A stretch of 64,000 bases of DNA from Adiantum capillus-veneris (GCA_014529385.2 CM043958.1:143676734-143740733), one strand, 5' to 3'. Numbered from the stretch's first letter, positions 20,064-30,989 are shown. The notes: a model not told the origin generated them from the letters alone. Numbers and translations: made by a program.

Positions 20064-21330
20064 CTACTTCAAACCATACAAAGCTTTGAGAAGTCTGCAT
20101 ACATAATCTGGGTAACCTGGATCGACATAACCAGGTGGCTGATCCATATACACTTCCTCTTGAAACTCACCATTCAAGAAGGCATTCTTTACATCCATTT
20201 GATGCATAATCCATCGTCTAAATGCAGCCACTGCTATGACAGCTCTCACTGTCGTCATCTTTGCCACTGGAGCAAAGGTCTCCTCATAGTCTATGCCATA
20301 CGTCTGTGCATAACCCTTTGCGACCAGCCTTGCCTTGTGACGCTCAATGTTACCATCAGCCTTATGCTTGGTTTTATACACCCATTTACAGCCAATAGCT
20401 TTCTTGCCACTTGGCAATGGCACCAACTCCCATGTGTCATTTGCTTCCAATGCAGCCATCTCTTCATTCATTGCATCATCCCAATGCACATTTCCAACTG
20501 CATCCTCAAAACATGTGGGCTCCACATCCTGTATCACCTTAGCCATGTAGGCTTGGTGATGCGCTAGATACCCATCATAAGTCAATTTCTGAACTGGATT
20601 TCTGACTCTATTAGATCTGCACGGTCCTGGGTCACTCCTTTGCCCTCTAGCATCTTCTTGTACTTTCCTTACACCAGGTGTCCTGACAGCCGGAATTCCA
20701 AATTCCTCATCAAGACTTTGTTCAGAACCATCTGAATCCATGTCTACATGTGAAAAACCTGATGATGCATCAACCATAAAGGGAGGTTCATCAACCTTTT
20801 CCTTTCCTTTTCGTGATACATTCCCTGTACCTGTTGGTGGAGTAACCTGCGTACGTAGTCTACCATTCCATGGTTTCTCAACAGAGCCACGAGAAGAGGA
20901 CTCTTGTGGTCCACTCAAAACCTGTGACTGTGGCCTCACATTTTGTACAACCACATCATCTTTTACATCAGCCCCAATAGTGCCATGTGCATTACTGTAC
21001 CAGCTGCTCATCTCATCAAAGACTACATCTCTGCTCACTCGTAATTCTCGTGTAGTAGGATTGTAGCACCTGTACCCCTTTTGTTCAAGGGAATATCCCA
21101 CAAGAATACATTTCTCTGCTTTAGGATCCAATTTCCTACGCAACTCATCTGGTACATGCACGTAAGCTATGCAGCCAAACACTTTCAAGTGTGCCAAATC
21201 AGGCTTTGTACCTGTAAACTTTTCCTCAGGTGTTACATCATGCACCGCAGCTGTAGGTGTCCTGTTCATAATGTACACAACTGTATTTACAGCTTCAGCC
21301 CAGAAATGTGCCTGTTTTTCCTTTCTGCGA
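20064..21330 (-). pseudogene. Copia-2 integrase C-terminal part and RT N-terminal half (left arm)
   Basis: Reads [50 protein letters not shown] (integrase tail), a variable linker, then [58 protein letters not shown] and LLKALYGLK followed by a stop. In intact Copia proteins the next residues are QSPRAWY, so a CAG-to-TAG change is the likely cause of the stop. Confidence 0.93.
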
Positions 21331-22501
21331 CCCCATTCTGCTGTGGAGTATATCTGCATGTAAACTGCCTGTGTATACCATGCATTCGCAAAAAATCTGA
21401 AAAATCATTGGAGAAGTACTCTCCCCCTCCATCTGACCTCAATGTCTTGATTTGCATATCTGTCTCCTTCTCAATCATGACTTTGAAGTCTTGAAAGTGA
21501 CCAAACACTTCACTTTTGTTACGCATGAAGTAGACCCATACTTTCCTTGTATGGTCATCAATGAAAGAGACATAATACCTGCAACCATGTATACTTGCAG
21601 TATCGATTGGACCCCAAACATCTGTGTGCACCACCTCAAGTGGCTTTTTACATACATTGCGCTCATGTGGAAATGAGCCCTTTGACTGTTTTCCAAACTG
21701 GCATGCTGCACACACTTTATGCATACCATCCATCTTGAATTTGGGCAAACCTTTTACAATCTGTTTTGATTGCATGCTGCGCAATCTCTGCTCATTGACA
21801 TGGCCAATGCGTTTGTGCCAAATGTCAACATCAGCCACAACACCTGTGCCCTGTGAAAATAATGCAGCTTTTACCTCAGGCATGTCTACATTCAACGTAA
21901 ACATTCTGCCCACACATTTGCCCTCTGTGATCAGCTTACAGCCATTCTGGAAATCTTCTACATAACAGCCATTTGGATTGAAGCGAACCTGCAAACCCTG
22001 CTCAACCATTTGTCCAACAGAAACAAGATTCTTTGTAATGTTTGGGACATGAAGTACATCTGCTAAGTACTTTGATTTCCCACTCTTCGTATTTAGAGGT
22101 ATGTCCCCTACATGAGCAATGGGGTGAGCTGTGTCATCTCCTGTCTGCACATAGCCTGACACATCTGGTTTGCGCATATCTCTAAACCACTCTCCACGAG
22201 ACGTCATGTGATTAGAGGCACCTGAATCCACATACCAAACATCATCTTGGGTGGAATTCTCTGCAGTCATTGTATTCATTACATGTTGCATAACAAACAT
22301 GCGCTCGTTTTTGCTGTCATCTGCATCTCTGCTAGTAGATGCATAGTTGCCCTGTTCTCTCTTTCTACTTGCTTTTCCCTTTGGACAGTCACGTGACATG
22401 TGACCTCTTTCACCACAAGTCCAACATTCTCTACTATCTAGAGTATGTTGCTGCCTGCTTGATCCTGCACCACGACCTCTTTGACTCCCCCTGCCTTGAG
22501 A
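21287..22501 (-). pseudogene. Copia-2 zinc knuckle, protease, GAG-pre-integrase and integrase (left arm)
   Basis: In frame with gag beyond its UAG: CCHC knuckle CWTCGERGHMSRDCPKG, protease DVWYVDSGASNHMTSRGEW, GAG-pre-integrase DIWHKRIGHVNEQRLRSMQS, integrase VVHTDVWGPIDTASIHGC, YYVSFIDDHTRKVWVYF and [18 protein letters not shown] with all three acidic residues, then [13 protein letters not shown]. Here about 19 residues normally found between AERKN and HFWAEAV are missing, and the frame shifts to the next segment. Integration activity is therefore lost. Confidence 0.93.
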
Positions 22502-23254
22502 CTAGTTTTCCCTGCCACCTGTATTGTTTTGATTTGATTGACCTTCCAGAAATTGGCCCCTGCAACCCCTTGGGCCTCGACCACGACCTCTACCTCTACC
22601 TCTGTTGGAGTTAGAATAGAAGGCCTGTTCAGAATTATTTCTGCCATGAGAAGAAGATGTGTCAAGGTTCTTCTCCTCAAGAATAAGCATAGAAATCAAA
22701 TCTTGGAACACGGGGATGTCGTCTCTTGTATTCATGGAAGACCTAAAATGTACATACTCATCTCCTAGACCATCCAAGCATGCACGGACAATGTCATCGT
22801 CTTCCACTGAGACTTTAATAGATCCAAGAGCCTCAATGATACTCTTGATCTTCAAAGCATAATCATTGATGGAGAGGTTGTTCCTCTTAACCTGATTTAG
22901 CTCCGACTTTAGCTGAAGCTTCCTGGCCTTGGTGTTCACCTCGAACACTCTGCCTAAGTTTTTCCATGCAATGGCGGGGGTTTCAGCATCCTGTAGATAG
23001 CCCATCATGCCATCTGTGATGCTCATAGAAAGCCAATACATCACTTTGCTCTGGCCTTGTTGCCAGTCCCTCAAAGCTTTCCTTTGTTCTGCTGTAGCAT
23101 TTGCCTCGGGAATCTCTGGTTCCTTTTCATTGTCTCCTTGTACATAGTCCCAATAACCTTTTCCTTTTAGGAAATTTGTTATTCTGAACTTCCATGCAGG
23201 GTAGTTATTTTTCTCAAGCTTCTCAGTAACAATCTGACTGAAACCGTTAGACAT
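22502..23254 (-). pseudogene. Copia-2 gag (left arm)
   Basis: 250 codons from MSNGFSQIVTEKLEKNNYPA, including WKNLGRVFEVNTKARKLQLK and NQVKRNNLSINDYALKIKSI, typical Copia capsid (UBN2-type), ending in an Arg-Gly-rich tail (NRGRGRGRGRGPRG) and GGREN-stop. The stop is UAG (22,502-22,504), and the same frame continues with SQGRGSQRGRGAGSSRQQ into the zinc knuckle. Gag and Pol are thus separated by one in-frame UAG. It is either a mutation or a read-through signal, and I cannot tell which. Confidence 0.92.
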
Positions 23255-23508
23255 CTTGAAGCACTAAGACAAAATAGCTGCAATCTGCAAAAACCTGCAA
23301 ATCTGCTGAACCTGCTATCGTGGTTCTTGTAACGCTTTCTACACTCAACGAGTGTCCACAATCAAGCGTACATACAACCACTATACTTGTACAGTAAATC
23401 TCTGTATACTGCACTTTGGAGACCTGTTCAGAAACTTGTGCGAAAAACTTAGGGATTGCGAACGAAGGGATTGTGATGCTCTTGCTCTCTTAGCCTCTCT
23501 TGCCTGCA

Positions 23509-23524
23509 CCAGGCTCTGATACCA
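23509..23524 (-). promoter_or_regulatory. Copia-2 primer binding site (left arm)
   Basis: Minus strand TGGTATCAGAGCCTGG directly after the 5' LTR; tRNA-iMet type. Confidence 0.92.
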
Positions 23525-23846
23525 TGTAAAGAATGAGGATGCAAGAGAGCTACACAAGACAAGCACAAAGCACACAGAGATGGAAAGCTTCTTCTTCTTC
23601 TTCACAGAAAAGAGAGTACAAAATGACTAAGTGCTAAAGCTGAAAAGTAGCACATATGTACATGCGGTCACTAAGTGTGAACTCGCTAGAAGCGTGCTAG
23701 GCTGGCACTATAAGTGTAGTCCAGCTGTAGAATCACTGGCAGAGATCCTCCGTGTCGGTCATCTAACGCGCCAGTGAGTAAATGCCGTAAGCGGCCAAGA
23801 CCCGTAGTGGATGCCAGCTCAAGGTGTAGAGCTCGACATCTCAACA
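23525..23846 (-). repeat. 5' LTR of Copia-2 (left arm)
   Basis: 322 bp. Minus-strand start TGTTGAGATGTCGAGC, end CATTCTTTACA. It contains a (GAA)n stretch (GAAGAAGAAGAAG) shortly before the 3' end. Confidence 0.95.
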
Positions 23847-23851
23847 GCTTT

Positions 23852-25135
23852 TGGGTCAAGAAACTTGCAAGCACATTTAACATAGGGCTGAAAAAATATT
23901 CCAAATGGATTCTTTGTAGAAATCTGGGTTACTTTTGGCAAACTCCATGTTCCCCTCTGTACGAATATAGAGGCTTGTATTGGAAGTACATTTGGAATTG
24001 TCCATGAGGTTGAGGTTGAAGGGGGCTTTTATGAGTTCCCCTTTGTCTAGGAACTATCCACCCTTCAAATTTTGAGTCTACAATCGTCAACAGTAGAGGC
24101 AGGGAGATTAGCTAGGTAGACCCAGGTTTCACTAAGAATAAGTTCTAGAAAGGCTTTGTTAGGTAGGACCTAGAGCTGATGGTCCACCCCACAAGATTCA
24201 ATTTCAATCTACCTATCAGGTAAAAAAGGAAAAACCTTGGAACTTTTTGGTACCATGCCTAAGAGGTTAAAGTCATTGAGGAGCAAAGATTACTCTGAAA
24301 TTATTTGATGGCTTCAAGAGCTGCACTATCTCTACAAAAGATACCACCTGTTTGAGGGATAGTAGGAGTTGTCGGGGTACTGATAAAAGAGGGATTGAGG
24401 CAACATAGTTTTTTCAAAAAGTTAGACAAATCAGTCCTAGAAGAGGAAAATAGGGCAAGCTCATGCTGATATTGTACACATAGTATAGGTAGTTGGGCTA
24501 TGTGCTAAGAAATCAAATAACACCATCCTTGCAATCCTTGTCCAAGGTAGCCAAAATCTTGACCCAATCTTTTTGTCAGTAGTAAGAGCCGAATCATATA
24601 TTAGTTGTGAAGCATCCAAGCTGCCAATACATCTGAGGACAAGAGATGTTGCCACAAAAAGGGGTTCATAAGATAATTCCAAGCCTTGTGAGAGCTATGA
24701 CTACTTATTGCAGTAAGTAACACAACATTTGGCCTTTCTTGCCAAGAAAGGTTGAGTTCTAAGTGTTAAGGAATTTTTTGGAGTTTGGTCTTTTAGGTAA
24801 AACTTAATCTACTCTAGAATCCCTGTATGATTCTCTGGGTTGTATTTTACTTTCATGCGAGCAGTCATTCTAAAGTGTTTGTGATCTTGAAAGGAAATTT
24901 ATAAAAATAAGTGTTATTAGTCTTGTAGATTGGGCCTGCAATCCTTAAATCGTCAAAGTCGGAGACTATACTAGCCGTGAGCAGGTAACTAGAAATTAGT
25001 CTATGAGGGACCTCCTAGCACCAGCCAACCAGTCAAGGGATTATAGACTGTGCGTCCAACTTAGAACTAAGATTCAAAATTAGTTTCTAAAGCCAACGTC
25101 CCGATTTGTCCAAAAGAATGGAAAAACCTTATGTA
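23852..25135 (-). pseudogene. PLE 5' region and N-terminal coding remnants (left arm)
   Basis: Minus-strand open segments separated by stops. The last one before Copia-2 has NMEFAKSNPDFYKESIWNIF and QPYVKCACKFLDPKA. An upstream one (24,461-24,682) has MELSYEPLFVATSLVLRC and RIARMVLFDFLAHS. I recognise no domain. An N-terminal GIY-YIG nuclease, known in some permuted green-lineage PLEs, was looked for by eye and not found. The segment starts where the upstream tandem copy ends (25,150). Confidence 0.45.
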
Positions 25136-25149
25136 TAGGACATGTGTGT

Positions 25150-27168
25150 AGCTGTTTTTACATAGATAATAAGACATATTGAACTTTTAAATTCAAAAGG
25201 TAGCTGGCTCAAGAGAAAGGAAATGATAAGTACAAAAAGAACTCAGTCTTAGAATTATCTTTGTACAATGCTTATAAGAATGAAGCCTCATTCCAGTATA
25301 CAGATATCAGAAGTACTTCCGCAACAGCAAGTGTAAGTGTAATCATGTGTAGACAATTGCTTTAAGCCACAAAAAACTTCCTAGAGTCCTTACCTACATC
25401 CATCCAAACAAGACAACAGATACGTTAGCCTTGGATGTGTTTTACAGGTATCGATGGACTATCTCATTTTTTATCCACATCCATCTTACAACTTTTTTAA
25501 CTTAAAAGCACAGTCCAAAGTACTCATGTGTATCAAGATTTTATGTTTTGTTATCCCAAAGTTTATATTTCTCAATTTTTTATCATATAGCATACATATT
25601 ATTCTGATCAGAAGGCTACTATCCCTTCTGATCCAAGTGTCTCATCCCTATTAAAAGCTTATCAGTCTTTTGAGTTTTTTTTTCTTTGCCAGATTAGTCA
25701 AGCTCCACTTCCATCATAAAGTAACATAAAATTCCATAAATATTTTTAGAAATATCAAACTTTTCTGTGTTTATTTAGGATAGAATTTGAATAGTATATG
25801 CTCATTAGGGTTCAAGAAATCCAAACACCCTACGCTTGTATGCCAAATGGGAAGAATACACTAACTACACTTCGTCTTAGTTTCAAAACAAAATCTTGTG
25901 CCTTGTTGTTTAGCCCACCAATTGGCCAAACTCCTAATATAAATGTGGTATTTAGCCACAACGAAGGTTTAAACCTTGAAGCAAAAAAGAGTAGTCGCCT
26001 TGTGGGGCTTTTTTTAATTTTTCAATAGTACCCAAACGAGTGAATGCCAAAAAAGTGTAATGTAATCACCCATCAAAACAACGTATAGATTTCTATCAAG
26101 CAACATCAAGCACCAGAGTTGCTACCAAACCATCCTGAAATGGTACTAGGAGAGCCAGTTTAAATACTACACGACCTGTATCACGTTTAGAGGCAACAGC
26201 TAGTAACAATCTAGCAAAAATAAGCAACCGAGGCATAACCCCCATCTATAAATAAATAAATAATGATCAATATGCATACGCAGCAGGTTATCCCATCATC
26301 TAATACATCAACAGAGTAGTGTTTTATCACACCAGCCAATTAATATATATACCTCAATTTCTAAGGTTCAACTTAAAAACAAAAAAAAAATTTGTTTTTG
26401 CGGAGTTACTCGGAACCGAGTAGCAAAATCCAAATATCATATAAGTGTTATACCATACAACCAGTAATGCCACGTACTGTTAAGCAAAGCCAACCCACAC
26501 AGGGGCCTTACAAGGCTAAGTGACAAGGTACACCAACCCATAAGCCCGGGTGCATATATCATCCAAAGCTAAATATGTAAACAAGGAGAGAAAAAACCAA
26601 AATACCAAGCTTAGTTAAAGAGTAGTCAACATGTGTCAGTTGTGTTGCAAGCTCCATGATTGGTGCAAGAGAAAGTGAACACACACACACAGTTTAAACT
26701 TTTTATGCAAGTAGAACACACGCAAGGCTAAGTGAGAGGCAGAATGCATCCTCACCTCTTTAAATAGAAGAAGGTAGATTACAATCACTCATGGCGTGTA
26801 GCGTGCAGAATCCTCATCACCCCAAGCACTGAGTAGGCCACGTGTTGTTTTTTCTTGAGGAAACCAAAAAAGGTAGCCACCTCTGATGCTGTCCGGCACA
26901 ATAGAGCAGAGCAGCCATAGTGCCTTTAGCGTGGCAGGGTAGGTGAGACCTAGTTATAGAGTAAAATATTTTTAACCATGTTTATAGCTGGCAGCTAAAA
27001 GACTTCCAACCATCATAAGCCTATAAGGGTTCCTTCCCACAGTGGATACCGACTTAGTGTAGCTAGGAAAGATATAAAGCCATATTTTAAGTGGAAATAC
27101 ATAGCCAGGATGACTGCAGTAGGGGGTAGTATAGTTTTAAAACCATAAACAGAGAGATAAGTACCAAT
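25150..27168 (-). repeat. PLE 3' region, 5'-truncated tandem copy (copy A, left arm)
   Basis: Aligns along 2 kb with 14,048-16,091 in the same orientation, with many substitutions and small indels, so it is older than the palindrome. Its 5' edge is a (CA)n tract (minus strand) at 27,169-27,191, the same junction as in copy B. Its 3' end (minus strand GTAAAAACAGCT) is followed by ACACACATG. Confidence 0.85.
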
Positions 27169-27191
27169 GTGTGTGTGTGTGTGTGTGTGTG
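27169..27191. repeat. (GT)n microsatellite between Helitron head and PLE copy A
   Basis: About 11 GT units; the next bases GCACACGCATGCATG belong to the Helitron side. Confidence 0.95.
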
Positions 27192-27268
27192 CACACGCAT
27201 GCATGTAGCACGTGACACATGGCCAAGGGAGGGGACGGAATTCCTCCCCGCCTTACATATATTATAGA
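27192..27268 (-). mobile_element. Helitron 5' terminus (left arm), 3' end not identified
   Basis: Minus strand TCTATAATATATGTAAGG, preceded by A, followed by GGGGAGGAATTCCGTCCCCT and a CACGTG-containing block. It matches the heads at 7,817 and 57,811. It interrupts a PPR pseudogene at 27,268. The element continues into the (CA)n tract and then PLE sequence, so its 3' end is displaced or lost. Confidence 0.55.
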
Positions 27269-27620
27269 TAGGTAGTGTGTTCTTTTCAAGCAACCCACTA
27301 TCACAAATATGAGCATGTATCCTATTAGCCTTGGAACAAATCCCTCTTCCTACCATAGTCTTGAACTTGCATGTGTTTGCCTCATTATCGTGTTGTTACT
27401 TGTAGCCCCGGCTATGGACGTCTCGTCTCACAAATATCCCCTTTTGCCTTGCCATGTTTTCCTTCAAGATGCAAGCGAATGTGATTGCATATGGAGATCC
27501 ACCCTCGCTTTGCATCTGTCAAAATCAACAGAGAGATTCTTAGCCCTGCTACATGCCTTCAAGGTGCAAGTGTACACAATTGCTGGAAAGATGTCCTCTC
27601 TCTGCATTTGCTGAAAATAG
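27269..27620 (-). pseudogene. PPR gene fragment cut by a Helitron (left arm)
   Basis: On the minus strand, in three frames: QMQREDIFPAIVYTCTLKAC (an F-x-x-M-Q...G-x-x-P...T-x-x-x-L-K-A-C repeat), then YAITFACILKE, then GRGICSKANRIHAHICDSG and LLEKNTLPI (an IHA-x-I...G-L-L-E-K-N repeat). The coding sequence stops at the Helitron insertion point, where ALVDMYAKCG would be expected. A decayed PLS-type PPR gene with no start, no complete frame and no DYW or E domain. Confidence 0.75.
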
Positions 27621-27786
27621 CCCAGACCTTCATGACATTGACTCTATTAAGCATATCATGCAATCAATGCATTCTACAAGACAACATTACGAATAGGAGT
27701 GCACCTATAAATAAATGCAAGGAAAGGGAAAACGTCTAGCATTGCTAATTATAGCAAATGCAGATTAGAAGGAGCCTAGTTTTTTC

Positions 27787-27787
<1 letters not shown>

Positions 27788-27824
<37 letters not shown>
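27788..27824. repeat. (GA)n microsatellite
   Basis: About 18 GA units, then GGGAGGGAGAGG; mirrored at 40,234-40,270. Confidence 0.96.
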
Positions 27825-27831
<7 letters not shown>

Positions 27832-28339
27832 AGAGGCTTTTGCCTATTTGGACTAATGCTTATTGAAAGGACTTTACACATGCACTCTAGTTGATTAGAG
27901 GGTGTTATAGTAAGATGCTAGCTAATTATTGATCTTCTCCAAATTGCGTTACTATTATAAGTGTTTTAAAGGGATCTATTTTAATGGTTGCACATCTACA
28001 ATACGGTATGATTGAAGGCCTTAAGATTAACTCTAGAAGAATCAGCGCGCAGAGAAGAATGTTAGGGTAGGTTAAGAAATACGCAGAGGGGGAAACTTTT
28101 TGTGTATCTGTATCAAAACGCAGAGAAGATACTCGCTACTGTGTGTCAACATCAAAAGAAAGAGAAGAGGGAAAGTTTTGCGCAACTATTTTGTGGAGAG
28201 TTTTCGGGGTATGCACAATAGTGTGGTTCTTGGGTTGAAACAAGCCGGAGGCTCGGGCAAGGTGAAGGCAGCCCTTGGTCCGCTGGTTCTTGAAGTGGAG
28301 TGCCGGCTCCAAGTAGCCTTGTGGGTGAAGGTCTAGCTC

Positions 28340-28500
28340 ACGAGCGCGCTAGGACTTAATAATCGCGATTCCCAAGCTAATAATCGCCATTTGCAATCTA
28401 AAATAATCGCTGCTCGTACACTAAAGTTAATAATCGTCATGCTGCTCTACTCTAAAGTTAATAATCTTCATCTAAATAATCGCTCTTCTTGCCTTTGAGT
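28340..28500 (+). promoter_or_regulatory. Cluster of TAATAATCG motifs in the LINE leader (left arm)
   Basis: TTAATAATCGCGATT, CTAATAATCGCCATT, AAAATAATCGCTGC, GTTAATAATCGTCAT, GTTAATAATCTTCAT and AAATAATCGCTC occur within about 150 bp, ending about 100 bp upstream of the LINE ORF1 start. Regularly repeated short motifs in a LINE leader may be promoter elements. Function not known. Confidence 0.45.
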
Positions 28501-28594
28501 TTTAAAAAAAAGTTGTTAAAGGTATTGCTGCTCGTTTAAAAGCTTGAAAGCTTTGTTGCTCCATGGGGCTGGAAGTTAACCAAGTTACCTAAGG

Positions 28595-30102
28595 ATGGAA
28601 TCCGATATAGTCGAATTTTCAAAAATGCTAGCGGCGGGTAAAATACCCAAAATGGAGCTTACCGTGCCGATGGATGAAGGCGACGGCTTGGCCGTGAGAT
28701 CGCTGGAGGATGCGACAATGTCGAGCCCCAATTCGCCAAAAGCGGTATCGATTGAAAAAGACACCACTCTCTCGATCAAAAAATTTCCTTTGGAGGAAAC
28801 AAGGGAGAAAATTGCCTCAGCTCAAGGGTTCGAACACATTCGAGGTAAAAACCCTAAAAGACAGGATCCCTCAGGGTCCCATCTGTACGAACTTGAATAA
28901 AGCATCAAATGCAACTGCAGCTTGTAGGCCAAGCATCTCGTTTGCTAACATACTCAAGGGGCCTAACTATAAGGATTCAGTAAAAGGGGTGTCGGGCAAA
29001 GGGGATATCGGAAAACTACAGAATACAAGAGCTAGACTTCAGCAACAGCTCGTGGAAGTCAACAAAATGATTGAGGCCGGCCCTAACAACAACAAAAGAA
29101 CGTGCTCCCAAACAGACCATAGTGGGCTGGGTGAAGACGGGTTGGCAGATCGGGCCTATTCTGCTTTAAGAAATTCCTTGCCACAGCAGGTGGAGGTTGC
29201 CGAGGCTATTACTGTAGCGATTCCACCAACGCTTATCAAAAAATAGTTAGCCAGGCAAGCTCAACTAACGTTGGTTTTTGGGTTCAGTGGAAGAATTCCT
29301 AACAGGTTTGAGATGATCCAATGGCTTCAGGGCCCTCAAATCCTTGGTCATGGAGGAGCAGTTGAAAGTACTTTTTACCTAGCTAAAGGGTTTTGTTCAG
29401 TGAGATTCAAAGAGGCCTCCCATGTGGAAAAGATCCTCGACAAGGGCCCCTGGTATTTAATAGGACTACGGTCTGTGTGGTGCGTTGGGAGCCAGTGTTC
29501 GACTCAGCCGAATCTTTACAAGGGTTCCATCCGGTCTGGGTGGAGTTTGTGGGACGCCTAGCTGGCTGTGGGATAATCTCAGGATGCTCGCTAGTCAACT
29601 GGGCACTCCCTTATTCATACCTAGCAAGAGAGGGTTTGTCAGAACCTCAAAAAGGGTTTGTATAGGGTGGGATGTGTCTAAAACGCCACCTAAGAGCATG
29701 GTAATCAATGTCGGAGCTGGGCTTGTCACTATTCTGCTCAAGTTTGGAACATACTTTGGAGCATGTTTTGAATGCAACAGCTTCAGACACTTCGCCAAGG
29801 ATTGCCCCTTGAAATCTAAGGGTACTGCAACTCCGACAGCATAGGCCACCAGTGAAATGGAAACCCAGATGGAAGGGCTGGAGAAGCAAGGATGGAGTAA
29901 CGAAGGAGCAAATGTAGAGAAGGATAAAGAAGGTATGATGGATGTAAAAATGCAGGAAAATATTGTGGAGGAATCAATTCCCATACAACAAATTTCCGAA
30001 GGTGCAGGCAATAATAACAAGATCATTATTCTCGCGGTTTCCCCGAAATTTATTACTCTCCGTAAAAATTGTTCTAAACCCAATATTGTGGCCATCTTTT
30101 GA
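28595..30102 (+). pseudogene. L1-type LINE ORF1 (DUF4283-like plus CCHC), frameshifted (left arm)
   Basis: Starts MESDIVEFSKMLAAGKIPK. After a shift: RPSISFANILKGPNYKDS and RLQQQLVEVNKMIEAG. After another: LVFGFSGRIPNRFEMIQWLQ, GFCSVRFKEASHVEKILDKG and PW...RWEPVFDSAE, the DUF4283 RNA-binding pattern of plant L1 ORF1. The zinc knuckle is CFECNSFRHFAKDC (C-x2-C-x4-H-x4-C, about 29,764-29,805). The C-terminal tail has METQMEGLEKQGWSNEG. At least three frame breaks. No ORF2 (endonuclease/RT) follows, so the copy is only the 5' part. It is from a different copy than the LINE at 1-7,120. Confidence 0.8.
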
Positions 30103-30989
30103 TGTATAGGAGTACATGGCACTAGGGCGGATCCATACACTTCACATGTAAGCTTAGTAAAGCTTCTAAGGCCTAAGTATTGGCTCGTGTTTTTATGTAC
30201 TGACTCATTGTTTAAAGGTTGTACAAGCTGTGGTTTGCATTGCTGATGTCACTAAAGGGTTGGATGCATCGGGGATTCATCTACGTATGGTCTAGTCTGA
30301 TACACTAAGTAAAATGAGAGGGGGGGTAAGTTTGACTTACCCCTTGTGTATTTGGGCTTGACAATGGAGTTAAGCTTTTTTTTTAATGAGGGTGTATTGG
30401 CGACATTGTATAAAAAGGTACCCTCTCTGATGGGCTTTTGTTGCATTTGATATCTGGTTATTGTTGGGTTGTTGGCATAATGATGGTGTTGCTTTTGGAT
30501 TGTTGTACTGCACACCATGGTTTGGGTTTTACTGCATACTATGGTGGAAGTTTTGATAACACTTGCTGGTAGGTGTCGTGGCTGAGCAGATTGAATGTAG
30601 TTGTTTTTTTACACATATGCATGACGTCATTACACTTGTTGATACAACTTGTTCTTTCTTTGGGGGGTTTCTCAAAAAATAGGAAGGATTGGTACCTCGT
30701 TCACAATCTAGTCATGGTGATTTGTTTTGGCTTGATATGCTTTGTTGAGTAGATGCCTAAGCCAAACACGAGACAATTGTATGATGTATAATACAATTTT
30801 GTTCTTTTTTTTGGGGGATCGTGTCTAATGTAGGAGATACGGCTACTATGTTTTGCTTGATGGTTTTAGGGATGGAGGCGGTAAGAGTGATACCGCATGC
30901 ACTTGCTTGGTCTAGATAAGTTGATGGACTGATTTTTCTACATTAAGAAAGAGCATGGCAACCTTTCAATGTACTATATAGTGTTGTAT
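30103..30989. other. Stretch after LINE ORF1, no gene seen
   Basis: AT-rich, with T/G-rich motifs and no coding domain. It may be LINE-derived untranslated sequence. Confidence 0.5.

Larger units (their letters stand above)
18662..23846 (-). mobile_element. Copia-2, Ty1/copia LTR retrotransposon nested in the PLE (left arm)
   Basis: 5,185 bp. LTRs of 322 bp (18,662-18,983 and 23,525-23,846), plus-strand ends TGTAAAGAAT and CATCTCAACA. Target duplication GCTTT (18,657-18,661 and 23,847-23,851). The two LTRs differ at four positions (about 1.2%), so the insertion is young compared with Copia-1. The internal region has a tRNA-iMet primer site, gag, CCHC, protease, integrase, RT, RNase H and a polypurine tract. 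It is inactivated by a UAG after gag, a deletion in integrase, a UAG in RT and a frameshift at the RNase H end. An almost identical copy at the mirrored position (44,214-49,398) shares the same LTR differences. Confidence 0.95.
14048..25135 (-). mobile_element. Penelope-like (PLE-type) retroelement, left-arm copy, interrupted by Copia-2
   Basis: On the minus strand: 5' region and N-terminal coding remnants (25,135-23,852), Copia-2 insertion (23,846-18,662), further coding remnants (18,661-17,745), reverse transcriptase (17,790-16,238), a hairpin, a (CA)n tract and a 2-kb 3' region (16,091-14,048). Without Copia-2 it is about 5.9 kb. The 3' region is repeated in a tandem truncated copy upstream (27,168-25,150) and in a shorter copy at 30,990-31,643. 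All three copies share the same 3' end and have different 5' truncations, as expected of a retroelement. No GIY-YIG endonuclease motif was found. The PLE label rests on RT motifs read by eye. Confidence 0.62.

Noticed and set aside
19989-20567. 192-codon plus-strand open frame (and its mirror at 47,495-48,073)
   Set aside because: It lies entirely opposite the conserved Copia-2 RT frame and shows no domain of its own.
20064-21359. Copia-2 as an active element because of its 1.2% LTR divergence
   Set aside because: Both copies share an integrase deletion, a stop in RT before QSPRAWY and a broken RNase H end.
14048-27168. The 2-kb direct repeats as true LTRs of an LTR retrotransposon
   Set aside because: No TG...CA ends, no primer site beside them, no target duplication evident, and a solitary copy shares only the 3' end. 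Tandem PLE copies explain this better.
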